Of a DNA stretch of 64,000 nucleotides, positions 45,976 through 57,545 are shown one piece after another. The first letter of the stretch is position 1; the number at the start of each line of letters is the position of its first letter. Origin of the DNA: Holothuria scabra. Its lineage: Eukaryota > Echinodermata > Holothuroidea > Aspidochirotida > Holothuriidae. The stretch is taken from NCBI GenBank assembly GCA_037179385.1, contig CM074185.1:53261000-53324999 (forward strand). The letters run 5' to 3'. The position numbers and the translations under genes are program-made. The notes under the pieces were generated by a model. It saw only the letters and a program-made list of their open reading frames with translations. It did not search any database and was not told where the DNA came from.

Positions 45976-47555
45976 AACTGCAAAACCTCATAAAGTAATG
46001 TTGACACTTACAAAATGGAACTCAGATAGTCCATACAGACTTCGGATTTTGGTCATAAAGGTACTAACCTCACCTCATGTTCTACCTGTCCGTTGGTCTG
46101 TGTTGCACCTTAAATCCATCATGGTCATGACAGGACCATAAAATTTGTAACCAGAAAAGCTCAAACTTTTGTTTACCTTCAAGTACGTTCACAAAACCTT
46201 CTTACTCACTCAGAATTTGATGTACGGTGGTCAGTTTCTTGGCCCATATTTCTATAATAAAATTTCCCAAATTATTGGCACCACTAATACTACACAGGGA
46301 CAGGAGCCAAAGTTACACAGCTACAAATCTTATAAAGATGTATGAACACGAAACGATCATTTACACACTTTATACGAAAGGATGTAAATTTTTTCCAATT
46401 AAGGTATTTAATCGGTTGAACTTCGAGATGATTTTAGGTGAAAACAAATCATAAAAATGTCATTTGGTTTCGACAATTTCAAATTTTGTGACGATACAAT
46501 TTGGGAGAATTTTCCAAAATAATTATTGCGTTCGATTTCAGTTGGCGACTCGAGCCGGCTCAACTGGCCCAGCCAGTTTCTTGACTAGACGACATGTAAC
46601 GTAAAATACGTCACACAACTCAACTAGGCCACCTCGGAGGGCTGGTCGTTTTTGCCGGCACAAGTTGTGACGTTCTGATCACGTTCAGAACACTTTTCTG
46701 AAAGATCAAACGCTGGTTGAGCTACTTGAGCTGACTCGAGTGGCTATATCGTACGCACAATCGATCAATTCATGCCCAAACCCATACTTTAACGCCAGAA
46801 GTATCCAAACAAAAACACCACACAGCTCCAGGAAACACGTTTTCCGTGGGAATATCTTATCGGCTTTACCGGTATGTATTAATCTTCTAAAATATGTTAA
46901 TTTAAAATACATCAATCCTCTAAATTGAGTATCAGGTAAAATAAGAGTTTGTCCAATCAAACAACGTAAACCAGTAGCGTCGATATTTACTCTAAATTGG
47001 GGAATGACGACCACTTCCATGAAAAATTCTGAATGTGCAAATCTTGTGTGTCAGTATTGAAGCATATTCAAGTAGCCAGAACATGGAATCAAACAATCAT
47101 ATTTAACAGTTTTGTCTCAGTCTTGAGAGCACCCTCATTATGGTAAATATATTCCACAGTCTAGCTATACTGCTATAGGATTCGTCTAGAAATCGTTACG
47201 GGGTCAATCGGAGTTTGATAGAGAATGCTAAACTTTTGTTCTGGCAACTCGATTTTCCCTTCTGAACTGGTTGTTTATCAGAATATAGAACATTCAAGAT
47301 CTTTCAGGTTAGATGAAACATTAATTTTGTTGTAATTACTGTTGAAAGAAATTTCTAATTAATTTTGGGTAAACAATCTTAAAATAAACATATCATGCAG
47401 GGGTTTCCATGTCTATGCCAAAAATATCACGATTTTAAACCCTTCCAAAAGTCTTATATTCACAGACTGAGAAACTTTAACATTCCACAGACGATCCGCC
47501 CCAACAACTTTGACTTGTACGGCATTTCACGCCATCGATCTGTCTAGGAGACAGT
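45976..47555. other. No recognised content
   Basis: Frames up to about 104 codons occur on both strands but lack family motifs, consistent splice signals or codon bias. Confidence 0.4.
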
Positions 47556-47574
47556 TACACTGTAAAAGCAAAAG

Positions 47575-47700
47575 AGTAAACTATTCACTCTCTAATAGAT
47601 TCTAACTGTGAATTCACTCCATTAAAGTGTTAATTCACGCCAAGAATAGTGAGAGTCACTCCAAGAAATGTGAAATTCACTCCAAGAGGAGTGGAAATTA
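47575..47700. repeat. TTCACTCC-word cluster
   Basis: ATTCACTC/GTGAATTCACTCC/TTAATTCACGCC/GTGAGAGTCACTCC/GTGAAATTCACTCC recur about every 20-30 bp, with TCCAAGA spacers, between about 47580 and 47685. It resembles the TTAGTCA and GATC elements in style, but terminal repeats were not found. Confidence 0.5.
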
Positions 47701-47799
47701 GCTTAACGAGTCCTGCAATGATACCTCTTTTGAAAGAGCGATCCCTTTGGACAATACCAAGAGTAAAACTTCGCTTTTTTGAGCGAATTTCAGTCAACA

Positions 47800-48665
47800 A
47801 AGCATTCAGCCGAGATCAGCCGAGAACAGCCAACTGAAGCAGTCGGGCACTCGTTACCCGTCAGTCCCACAACTTCATTGCGGCACTATGGACCTTAAAA
47901 CTAAACAAATTGGACTCAATTTCTTACTCTTCAGACAGTCAGAGAGCTGTAGTGCAAAAATTGGCCTACATAATTTTGGGTCTTGCACTTTTCCAACCTT
48001 AATTTTTCACCTTTCGTCAAAATGCCCAAATTTGTATGTATTTACATTTTAATATGATATTGAATTCGAAGCTTTACATCTTTCACAAAAGCAAGTGCAA
48101 ACTGCTTAATGCAACATGCAGATGTATTGTTATTTATGTACCACATGAAACAAACACTAAATAAAAGGAGATGGATCCAAAACATTTCAGTATGGCCTAA
48201 TGTATACATTTTTACTGATTAATTCGTCCACTTATTACATTATTTTGTACATGACATGCCTTGGAGAAAGGTCCCCAGCCTTCAAGACAGATGCATTACA
48301 GGACGAATAAAAATATTCAAGAACAATAAATAGTTTTTTTTGAGATGGAGGTCACGGAGGGAACGAAAATGGTGGTTGTCCATTAAAGGCAGTATGAGTT
48401 TTTTTGAGTCTGTTACACATCATCTGTGCCCTCACTAAAGTGATCTATATGCTTTCATTGTGTTCACACTGCTGTGCGAAAAGCAATTAACAGATACTTG
48501 ATTGTCCTGTTAGTTAACCCAAATGGTATAAGTACCTTACATGACAATCTTTACAAAAATTGGGGGGACCGCCCCCAAATCCCATAGGCACAGCGTCTCT
48601 GGTCTTCAGTTGCGGACTAAGTTCCCTTGCATCCACCCTCCTCAGTTCCCATGCACTTCAGACGA
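47800..48665. other. No recognised content
   Basis: No gene, transposon end or RNA gene recognised. Confidence 0.4.
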
Positions 48666-48667
48666 TA

Positions 48668-48800
48668 ACCATGGGCGGCGATTCTTCTTTGAAAGTAGAG
48701 GGAGGGGGATACAGTCGGTGTCACCATCAGTTGGCGCGGAACGTACAACGAAAATTTCGGCCAAAATAGGCCCGAAATCATCGGAAATGTCCCTTTCTTG
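48668..48800. repeat. GCGGAGCG-family fragment
   Basis: Starts CATGGGCGGCGATTC, similar to the ends of the elements at 26387 and 54040, then ACCATCAGTTGGCGCGGAAC and CATCGGAAATGTCCC. The right end is not identified. Confidence 0.55.
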
Positions 48801-48952
48801 GTTATTTAACGTGATGTCATAGCAACTGTCAGAAAAGTATTTCATAAAAAGGTAAAAAGGTGTATCGTAAAAAGTGTAGAAAAGTTAAAGTTGTTTCATT
48901 GCCTTAAAAGAGGAATAAAGTTTCTGAATCGAGTGGAAAGAAAATCATTGAG

Positions 48953-49691
48953 CCGTGGCATAGCTAAAATATGTTCCGGGGTGAGGGTTAAGCACTCAAA
49001 TTTTCCGATATTATTTTATAAAATTGTCAACGCAATTTCTCTGGGGACGTGATTTGCGGCGCGCAAAGCGACCCGAAATTTCTGCTCTTATTCGGCAAAG
49101 TTTGGAAAATGTGGACCTTGTATTGGAAAAAAGTTTGGACTCTCGGTTCCCTATAAAAGGAAATGTGAAAAGTTCGGAATAGCTGAAAAATCTGTATTTC
49201 TTATTGGCTAGTCTGATATTGCCCAGCTACCAAACAACGTTGTTGCTACACAGTTCATATAAGACATACAAATTGAGGCTGTGTGACGACATCTCAAGAG
49301 TCGAGAGCTTATATTAGGGAAAATTTGTGATTTTATGATATGAAATTCATGAAAATAGCATTGAAGTTGCCAATATCACTTAATTATCTGTTGATTTTGT
49401 CATTTCCCGAAGTCCGGAATAGTTTACCAAACTGATTTATGAGGCAACACAATTGAAAGCAGTAACAGAAAATTTATGCGCGCGAAGCGCGGGGAAAACA
49501 TATTTGAAACAAATATTTACAAAAATGGAGCTTTTATTGGTCAGGAGAGAATTAGGAATTTCATGTAAGAAGAGTTGGGAAAACCGTACTGTTATTGACT
49601 GATATCACAAGTGGCAAATTTGCGAATTTTTCTCTTTATAGCCTGAGGCACTAGAGGCAATCGCCCCTGCCCCCCTGCAGCTACGTCACTG
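48953..49691. mobile_element. hAT-like non-autonomous element, 739 bp
   Basis: Starts CCGTGGCATAGCT and ends AGCTACGTCACTG, a 13-bp inverted repeat with mismatches. TTGAG occurs on both sides (48948-48952 and 49692-49696). A short C-rich block (GCCCCTGCCCCCCTGC) sits just inside the right end. GCGCGCGAAGCGCGGGG lies at about 49478. No transposase. Confidence 0.6.
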
Positions 49692-49696
49692 TTGAG

Positions 49697-50585
49697 TATT
49701 ATTCAATTCTTCACACTGTATATCTTCCATTTACATAGTGATTTTAGTTATTTCAAGGTGTGCCGGGGCATATCAGAGCATTTTAAGTTTCTTGCCGACA
49801 CGTCGTCGGGCTCTTTTATAGTTGCATGATGAATCAATTTATATATTTGTGTACACTGTTTATAATCAAGTCTCTTTTAGTATTCTTAATAAAAGCCCAA
49901 ATATTGAGTAATTATTTATAATCATCGGAAATTTTCTGAATTAAAATATTCTTAATGATGGCCTAAATATATGGTCATCCGCCATTTTCTGAATTAAATA
50001 ATTCTTAAAATTTATTGAACTGAGAAACTGAAAGAAAGTCGATAAAACTGAACCGAAAGGAATAAAAATAACAATGATTTTCAAAGTAAAAATCACTTTA
50101 AGAACCCTTTCAGTGGAGCTTAAACTACGGTATAAGAAAACTCATCCGGAGAAGCAGAAACCGGCCAAGTTGTAACAGAATTATAATTTTCAGGAAAAAA
50201 ATGACAAAAAGAAAAAAGTTGTTATATCGCGCCGGGCAATTATGTAGAAAGTCTTTGCAAATTTGGCTTGTCTTCACTGCATGCATGTAAAGTCACCTTA
50301 TCAGAAAATGTACTGTATGTATATGTTTACATTCTATTTCAAGGCAAATAAACTTGTGGATGATCACTTTAGAATGTGAAAGGCGATTGAGGATACTATT
50401 GCATGTGTGTAATATTTTCATGTTTTAATTACTCATCGGCTGGTGTACAGAGCTGTCAAACCACATTAAAATTAATATGTTCCCTCCTATTTTTAAAGAA
50501 ACAGTTTTATGTTACATTTAAAAGCATGGATTTTTGCAATCTTTTACTTTTAAAGAAGTTTTCCTAATACATTTCCTAGTTACAT
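49697..50585. other. No recognised content
   Basis: AT-rich. A 30-bp direct repetition of TTCTGAATTAAAATATTCTTA-type sequence (kept short here) occurs at about 49933-50005. Nothing else recognised. Confidence 0.4.
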
Positions 50586-50589
50586 TTAT

Positions 50590-51400
50590 CATGCAACAGA
50601 TAGTAGGAGTAAAACCTTTTATAGTCGGGAGTTCGGACAGTTATATACATAATTGCATCAATTCAGCGGATCTTGAATTTAGCCAAGAGTTGCAATAGGG
50701 AAACACAGTAGCATATTTTTAATTCCGTTGTAGTTTTCCCCCGGAAGATTAAATACAATTTCATCTAATGTTATGGTACATTTTGTGATAAATTTCTGAT
50801 CTCTTAAAAAGTTGCTGGTTTTTTATTATTGCAAAGGAAAGCTTAAAATAAAGACTATTTAGATACACTTTTAAAAGCATGATAACACAATTTTCGGACA
50901 TCTGAGGAGTAGAGATTTTTCAAAATTTTCTTTTCTCTGCACACCAACTGATGGTGGCGCTCAACTTAGATAGTATTGTATTTATGGTAGAGTTACTTCT
51001 TCGTGTATAAAAATTAAAAAAACTGACAATCAAAAATACTGACTACTCCAGTGCCCTTAAGCCCATCACTGATGCTCTTTTATTTTGACTCCTAAAGTAT
51101 GCAAATTTAAAAACAAATATTACTTCGAATAGGCACCGGTAGCGTAATGGTATCTGATTGCATGTGAAGACACAAAATGTTCACTTTTACCCCATTAACC
51201 AGCACAATTCAACTTTCAGTACTATTCCTGTAAAATTAAAAGTCTTGCACCATTTTGCATTTAAGCTCCTTGAAAAGGTCAAGAATTTTCAAAGGGGAAA
51301 GGAAAACACTCTCCCTTAGACCATTCCCCCTAACGGCAATCACTCAACATGCTGCATGCCCACCCCCTTCAAAGAAAAATTGCTTACTTCAATGAGCCTC
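50590..51400. repeat. Relative of the 53184 element family, decayed
   Basis: 50625-50760 (AGTCGGGAGTTCGGACAGTT, AAGAGTTGCAATAGGGAAAC, TTTTAATTCCGTTGTAGTTT) matches 53965-54035 joined to 54795-54870, i.e. the sequence on both sides of the nested element at 54040-54794. A reverse GCGGAGCG core lies at about 50936-50975 and a family shared with 30280-30560 follows to 51400. Confidence 0.65.
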
Positions 51401-52329
51401 ACCTTACCTTTTTAAACTCATAGACTGAGTTTACTTTTCAAAAACGCCAATTGCTTTGAAAAATAGGCTAATCATTGAGGAAAAATTATTCATGTAATGA
51501 GTCCACACTCCACACACCCCATCTATCTGTCTATAAGGGCTAAAAGGCCCAAATCTCTCACCAATTCTCCTACACTTCTTATTTATGCCCCTCCCAAAAT
51601 TTTCTAAAATTCATCCTCTTCCAGTAGCAAACCTCAGTTCATTGCTTCAGGGTGACTATAAAAGAGCAATGTGTGTAAATCAAAACACTCACAGTACAGT
51701 TCATGCTGTGTAATATAAGCTCAAATATTCTGCGTTGTTTGAACTAGCTGCCAATCAAAGAACTGAGCCAATTTAGGTAATTTTTGTAGACTAATGCGAT
51801 AAATGTAGTTTTGGGGTGAGAGGACAGGCCGTTTATCTTCATTCTGTGAGTTAAGACCTGCAGTACTCACTGGCTCTGATTTGACGAGCAGGGCCCAGAC
51901 CTAGACCGTACTGGACGGGGGCCGGGTAGGGGGCTACCACCCAACAAATGGCCATTACCTTCCCGAATCGGGCGGACTTTGGTCCCTAAGTGGGGCAGAG
52001 ATTATGCTTTGGCTGGGCACCTGGAGTCGGGAAAAGTCAAGTCCCGGGCCCCAGTGAGAAACTTGTATTGCAATAATGGCCACATTAGAAAAAACTTGGA
52101 TTAGTGTTTAAAAGTTATTTATTCTAGTTTTGGTCAGGCAACTGGAAGCTCCCTGTTTTGGCATATGACCATAACCATAAGGGACTCTTTTTCTCAATGA
52201 CGGTGACCTTTTGCACTTTTCCAGATCCCCAACAAGGGCATAATTTCTGCCCAACTGAGGTACTGAAGTCTGCCCGATTCAGCAAGCAAGGTCTTGGCCA
52301 ATTGGGGTTGGAGGTCAAGGCCTCCCGTT
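51401..52329. other. Unrecognised; one GC-rich patch
   Basis: 51880-52060 is G/C-rich (GGGGGCCGGGTAGGGGGC, CAAGTCCCGGGCCCC) without an assignable function. Confidence 0.35.
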
Positions 52330-53139
52330 GCACGTCTAGTATGAAGGCAGGCATTATACTTTGTGTGTTATTGTCAGGTCTCGATATAAGATTTTAATGT
52401 AATAAAAGTGGGCTAATATGTGAAGATAAAGATGAAACCTGCTAGAGCTAAATAACAACCAATCTTGCAGAGGAAAAAAGTTTTTCTGGCTTTTGACACC
52501 GCGGAAATACAGAAATAAGCATTTTCATGAGATTATCGTGCAGTGTCAGAAATAGCAATTTATCATGAGAATGGTCACTTGAAGAAAAAGCAAAATGAAA
52601 ACTGCTCATTAAAACTCTTCAAATGATTTTTGAAAAATGAAGTTGTGGAAGCAATTTTGGTATCTTTAAAAACTCTTTTTATTGTTTATGTTGACATTTA
52701 TCCCCGACAACAAGAGGGCTATTTGCGCTTCAGTTATTGTTGCGCCCTTTGCAACATCTGTTATTGGCCAGGAGGGTTAATTAAATGTCCGTCTGTGTAT
52801 TTTGTAAGCTTAAACGCTTGGTGTGGATCAGCTATGAACATAGCACAGCGACAACATTCATTAGTGCTTATAGAGCACGACGATACGTTTCGGCAAAAGC
52901 TATCCCTATATTACAGAAGATGACCCTTTCATGCAAAGAGTACAGTTACTGGTGGCTGTTTGAGCATTTTGTTCTGGGCCTTAAAAAACGCTATTAAACT
53001 ATATCTTTTGCCAAAACTGGTGAATGAGTAAAGTATGTTAAAAACCTGAAAAGGGCGCCAACAGGCGATTTTGGTCCGTCAGGTGGGGGGGGGGGGATCG
53101 CCCCCTGACCATATGGCAGCTCCGCCACTGGGGGGGTAG
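52330..53139. mobile_element. hAT-like element fragment, relative of 25812-26896
   Basis: Inverted copy of the 25812-26370 region: TGTATTTTGTAAGCTT, GCACAGCGACAACATTCATT, GGTGGCTGTTTGAGCATTTT and GATTTTGGTCCGTCAG all recur. It ends GCAGCTCCGCCACTG at 53139. Indels that are not multiples of three separate the copies. The other end is missing or replaced near 52330. Confidence 0.7.
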
Positions 53140-54039
53140 AGTGTACAGTATCCCCCATCCAATTTCATTGGTCGAGGTCTAGGCATAGGCGTACGAGGCG
53201 GGGGGCAGGGGGCAGACTGCCCCCCCAAATTTTCTCAAGACCTAAAATTCGGGCAGGGATCTGGAAAAATTCGGGCAGCCGTTTGAGTCTTAAAACATGG
53301 TTTGTTTCTACTAACACAGAAAACTTCTAGGCGTGCCCGAATTCCTTCAAACACTTGGCCGAAAAAATAATAAAAAAGCATCATAGTCACGGTACAATTT
53401 TCATGAAAACTCTAAAAGATACCAAAATTCGCGACACATTCGGGCAGCTTATGAAAAATCAATTTTTCGTCAGCCTCACTTCATATTCTTGCTCAAACCT
53501 TTGTTGCGCAAAGTTGCAAAAAAGTTCTCGGATATTTTTAATTGCCAAATTACAAGGGAGAGAGGATGTATACATTCCCCAAAATTTTGCCTGAACAAAT
53601 CAGTCAAAAGCTATCTTGTGACGCACCATATTAATAAATGACAATCACCAATAGTCACCAGAAGGCTGAAACGTACTTGGTCGAGAGGTATTTTGGCAAG
53701 TTATGAATGAGATGACGATTTTGCACTTTTCAAAATGATCCTCTTAAATTTGTGCGGAACTTTTCTTTTATTTTAACCTGCAGTGCTGTTAAACCGAAAT
53801 TCGGGCAATGGTAAACAAATCAGCGTAGCTTGTTTGCTCACTCATACGAATTTAGTGTGAACAAATCTGCAAGTAAGTCTGCCCACAAATTCATGTAAAA
53901 ACATCTAGCAACGTGACAAGCCGGGTTTTTCTCAAACGGCGTTTGTAGAAAAATCATTTATATGTAGTCGGGAGTTCGGGCCGAGTCATAGACAGTTGTA
54001 TCAATTCAGTGGAACTGGAATTCGGGCAAGAGTCGCAAC

Positions 54040-54794
54040 CATGGGCGTCCGGAAGGGGGGTAAGGGGAGCACCCCCCGGAAAATCAAACTTGTGAAAAAA
54101 ATTAATTAAAAATTGTAATAAAAAAAATAAAAAATAAATCATCAAAATATCTTCACTCACAGCGTCAGTTTCTACTCGTGAAATATGCGGACATTTGACC
54201 AGGAATAGGAAAAGAGAAGATCATGGTATGCTGAATAGTGAAATGGCAATTTGGTGACCATCATTCGTGATATCTATTGGAAATTTGAAATTGTAAAAAC
54301 TATGCCACAATTGTGCTAGTTGTCAGGTGTGTAGTGTGCATATGGCATCCGACTATTGATGAATGCGTTGGTCTTGGTTTGGTCCCGTGCTGATCTCAAG
54401 TGGCCCCGCGCGGATGTAACTGGGATATACAAGGTGAATTTGGGGGGGGGGGGGGGTTTGATTCATAGTTGGGTAACGGATTTAGGCCTATGTAGGCTGT
54501 TTGACAGTTGTAAGTTTTATCGTGCATAGGTGTGCGAGGACATGACCGAGAGACAGATTTCCCTTCAACAATATTTTACATTGAAAATTCTAAAAATCTA
54601 AAAATTACAGACATGAAATTCCTGTTTCAGGGCTGGGTACATGCAGCTTATAACACTTGCCAAGTGTCTTTTCTGGCCATCTGGAGGGTTTTTAAGGCCC
54701 GAAATTTTCTTGTACGCTCCGCGCCAACTGATGGTGGCGCTCCGCTTAGAGAGTGTACACAATTGAATCATCCATGAATGACCTTGCCCCCATG
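54040..54794. mobile_element. hAT-like element, 755 bp, nested, perfect 8-bp TSD
   Basis: Starts CATGGGCGTCCGGAAGGGGG and ends GACCTTGCCCCCATG. GTCGCAAC flanks both sides (54032-54039 and 54795-54802). It carries the GCGGAGCG core in reverse near 54716-54748 and a 15-G run near 54440. The paralogous stretch at 50690-50720 has no insertion at this point. Confidence 0.87.
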
Positions 54795-55079
54795 GTCGCA
54801 ACAGACAGACATACGGTACTCATGTTTTTAATTCCGTTCTACAGTTTTCCCCGGAAAAGACACAAGACCAGGTAATGTTTTATACATTCCCAGGTGCGGT
54901 ATATCATTATATTATGTTTTTTTTCACATCTCAAATGTTTTCAAGGACGAACCTCAGTTACCGATTGCTGGATGGTGGAAGAATATATGAAAAGTGCCTT
55001 GTCAACGCACGTTTTTTATATTTAATGGGTACGGTTTGTGGGGATCAAGTGTGCCAAAACCGTTGATATGGACTTAACA

Positions 55080-55592
55080 TAACATAACATAACAGGTTGA
55101 AGGGCAAAGGAGGGCCAAGGCCCCATAAGATGCGCTGAAGTCCAAGCCCTAATCAAAAGTCAAACCACCAAAGCTTGACAACAGCCCCAAACAATCAGAT
55201 TCTACCACAGCCATGGAAAAACCTGTCAATGTTAACCTTAAAGCAGTGAACTGAGGGGGAGTTAACTACCCAATCTGGTAGACAATTCCACTCGTTGACA
55301 ACTCTATGGGAGAAACTAAACTTCCTAATGTCAAGCCTTGCAAAAGGCTTTTCAAGCTTTTTACAATGCCCACGCACCCGAGAATTTCTTTGAACCCTAA
55401 AATAACTACAAGTCAGAAGGGGATTCCTTTCACAAAGGAACTTGTAAACCTGGAGCATGTCTCCCCTAATCCTTCTCAGCTCCAGAGTGGTAAGCCCAAG
55501 ATGTTTAAGCCTAGCATGATAAGGCAAATTTCTCACCTCAGAAATAAGGCGAGTGGCTCTCCTCTGAACCTGCTCTAAAAGAAACTTGTCCT
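55080..55592 (-). mobile_element. LINE 3'-end fragment (RT C-terminal domain)
   Basis: The minus strand from 55592 reads DKFLLEQVQRRATRLISEVR, NLPYHARLKHLGLTTLELRR, IRGDMLQVYKFLCE, RGHCKKLEKPFARLDIRKFS, FSHRVVNEWNCLPDWVVNSP and SVHCFKVNIDRFF. This is the C-terminal post-RT region of CR1/Jockey-type LINEs (RRIRGDxxxVYK, RxxFSxRVVxxWNxLP). A 3' UTR follows and ends in a TTATG repeat tail (TAACA repeats on the plus strand at 55078-55094). It is inserted within the 3.16-kb hAT-like element. A 22-bp tandem duplication lies just outside its 5' edge at 55595-55640. Confidence 0.85.
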
Positions 55593-56348
55593 TTTCATAG
55601 AATCATCTTGAGGAATTCATAGAATCATCTTGAGGAAATGATTTGCGCCCTAATTGTTTTTTTAAATGCATATAAATAGGCTGCTACCTTGCTTAAGAAT
55701 CGCGCGAAAATGAAGTTAATCGGTTTTTAAGGGCCAATTCGTTGCATGGCATTCCCACTCAGGTAATTCGGGCCTCTGAATCTGAGCTAAACAGGCTGCT
55801 AAAACACATGGGATCCTTGTAAAGTTCGACGAAACTTATATTTAATAGACAGCCGGAATGCGATGCAATGCCATCCTCCCTTGAAGTTGAGAAGCCTTGG
55901 GATTTTCGAGGGTTTCTGAAGTTTTTCAATTTTCAAAATTATATTGATGATAATCTCATGCTGCATGACGTAAAATAGTTGAACGCGCAAACAAACTCAT
56001 TTTCCAATGATGAGCTTAATGTCGTCATCCGATGGTAGTGTCAAGTGGTACATTTCATCTGGGAGTTTTCTGACCTTTTTGTAGAGTTGCTCATTTGTGG
56101 TGAAAATTTTATTGCAAACGAAAGTTCAAAATATCGACGGCTTTGATTCTGTTTATAAGCCTGAGAAGGCAATTTCCGGCTGTCTGAGCTAGGGTGGCGA
56201 TTTTGCAAAATTTTCTGTACGCTCCGCACCAACTGATGGTGGCGCTCCGATTAGATAGTTTTCCGGGCAGAATTACATTTTTCGGGCAGAGAACCCTCTG
56301 CCCCCCCCCCCAAACTGAAATGCTCCCGTACGCGCCTTTGGGTCTAGG

Positions 56349-57290
56349 GGTATATACCCCACCCCCCAGGATCGCTGACGGTGTCGGTATAGCTTCCGAC
56401 GCCTGGGATTACTTTGCAAACTACAAAAAGAACTAATTTATGGGCGAGCCAGGGCGACGTGTCGTTTTCTGGTTCCTTTATGTCCATCGCTCTCAGACTG
56501 CTAGGCGTGTCGTATCTCGTCAAATCGAAGCAAAATGTCAAAATGTGCTTAATGACAGTATGACAGAAATCTTGAGCAAAAAGCACTGCTGCCATCCCTA
56601 TTTCATTTTCGTATAGACCTGCGGAAGCAGTAAGACCCTTCCTTTGCACGTTGTTCAATTGTAGCCAAGTTTGTGGTTTGGTGGTCAACTTCACTCGCCG
56701 TGCAGTCAAATTATCTGATTGTTTTGGTAGAGTGATGTACAGTATCACAATTCACATGCACACTGAGCTGGCTCGCCGGTTGAGTGTCTCCTGAGTGCTT
56801 AGTCGACAAACTACGTAAAGTAAATAGCCTAGGCCTAGTAGCCTAGCCTAGGCTAAGCCTATACAGACACTCACGTCGTGAATACAGTGAAGTGAATTTG
56901 TCATGGTTCACCGTCCAACAAAAGTCAAGTCGATAGGTCAGTCTTCAAACGGTTCTGTATTGTTAACTTCTTGTTGTATTGAATCAAGAGGCACATGAAA
57001 ATATTGTTCAATTATTTCATTTGCATACCGGTGACCGTCGAGTGAAGGCTAAGGCCAGACTTCACGGTGGCATTGCAGACATCGTACAGTAAGAAGAAAG
57101 GAACAGAAGCCACACAATACACTACACGTAGGAGCATGCCAGGGTGATCGTAATTTGTTTGTGGCGTTACTGGTGAGTTACTGGGACTAAATGAAGGATT
57201 TTTGGTTGACAGTGCTTAAAACTGATTGCGAATATCTGGTCATGTTCTAGGCCCTAGTTAGTGAATAGGCTATAACGTTAGGCTAATGCT
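56349..57290. other. No gene recognised
   Basis: A TAGCCTAGGC-rich low-complexity patch lies at 56824-56868. Frames here lack family motifs. Confidence 0.4.
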
Positions 57291-57319
57291 AGGCTACAAC
57301 TTACAAGCCAGGCACTGAA

Positions 57320-57545
57320 TTTCAAAAATCACAGGAACCCATTTGTGGGTTCTGTCATTTTTCACTATGGTAACCCATGGGAACCCACTTTTGGGTTCTG
57401 TCACAAAATGCATGGGTGGTAACCAGGGTTTCCCCTGGGTTTAGAATTGAACATCGCGCATCTGATACGTCCATTGGTGGATCGCCGGCCTGGGGGGAGG
57501 GGTATAAGGGGGGGTTTCCCCCTCCCCTTTTGAAAATTTTGTGAC
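57320..57545. repeat. GGGTTCTGTCA repeats and inverted partner of 60120
   Basis: GGGTTCTGTCA occurs at about 57348 and 57394, after GAACCCATTTGTG and GAACCCACTTTTG. GGTAACCAGGGTTTCCCCTG near 57419 is matched in reverse by CAGGGAAAACCCTGGTAAC near 60131. A G-rich, C-rich hairpin (GGGGGAGGGG..CCCCCTCCCC) is at 57494-57528. Confidence 0.55.

Larger units (their letters stand above)
53184..56340. mobile_element. hAT-like non-autonomous element, 3.16 kb, perfect 8-bp TSD
   Basis: Left end CATAGGCGTACGAGGCGGGG; right end, reverse-complemented, CAAAGGCGCGTACGGGAGC. GGTCTAGG flanks both sides (53176-53183 and 56341-56348). G/C runs sit just inside both ends (GGGGGGCAGGGGGC..GCCCCCCC and a C10 run). 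The interior is rich in ATTCGGGCAG words and has a reverse GCGGAGCG core near 56218-56255. It contains a nested 755-bp element (54040-54794) and a LINE fragment (55080-55592). No transposase frame was found. Confidence 0.85.

Noticed and set aside
46706..47020. 104-codon minus-strand frame
   Set aside because: No recognisable domain, an opposing frame of similar length overlaps, and no splice support.
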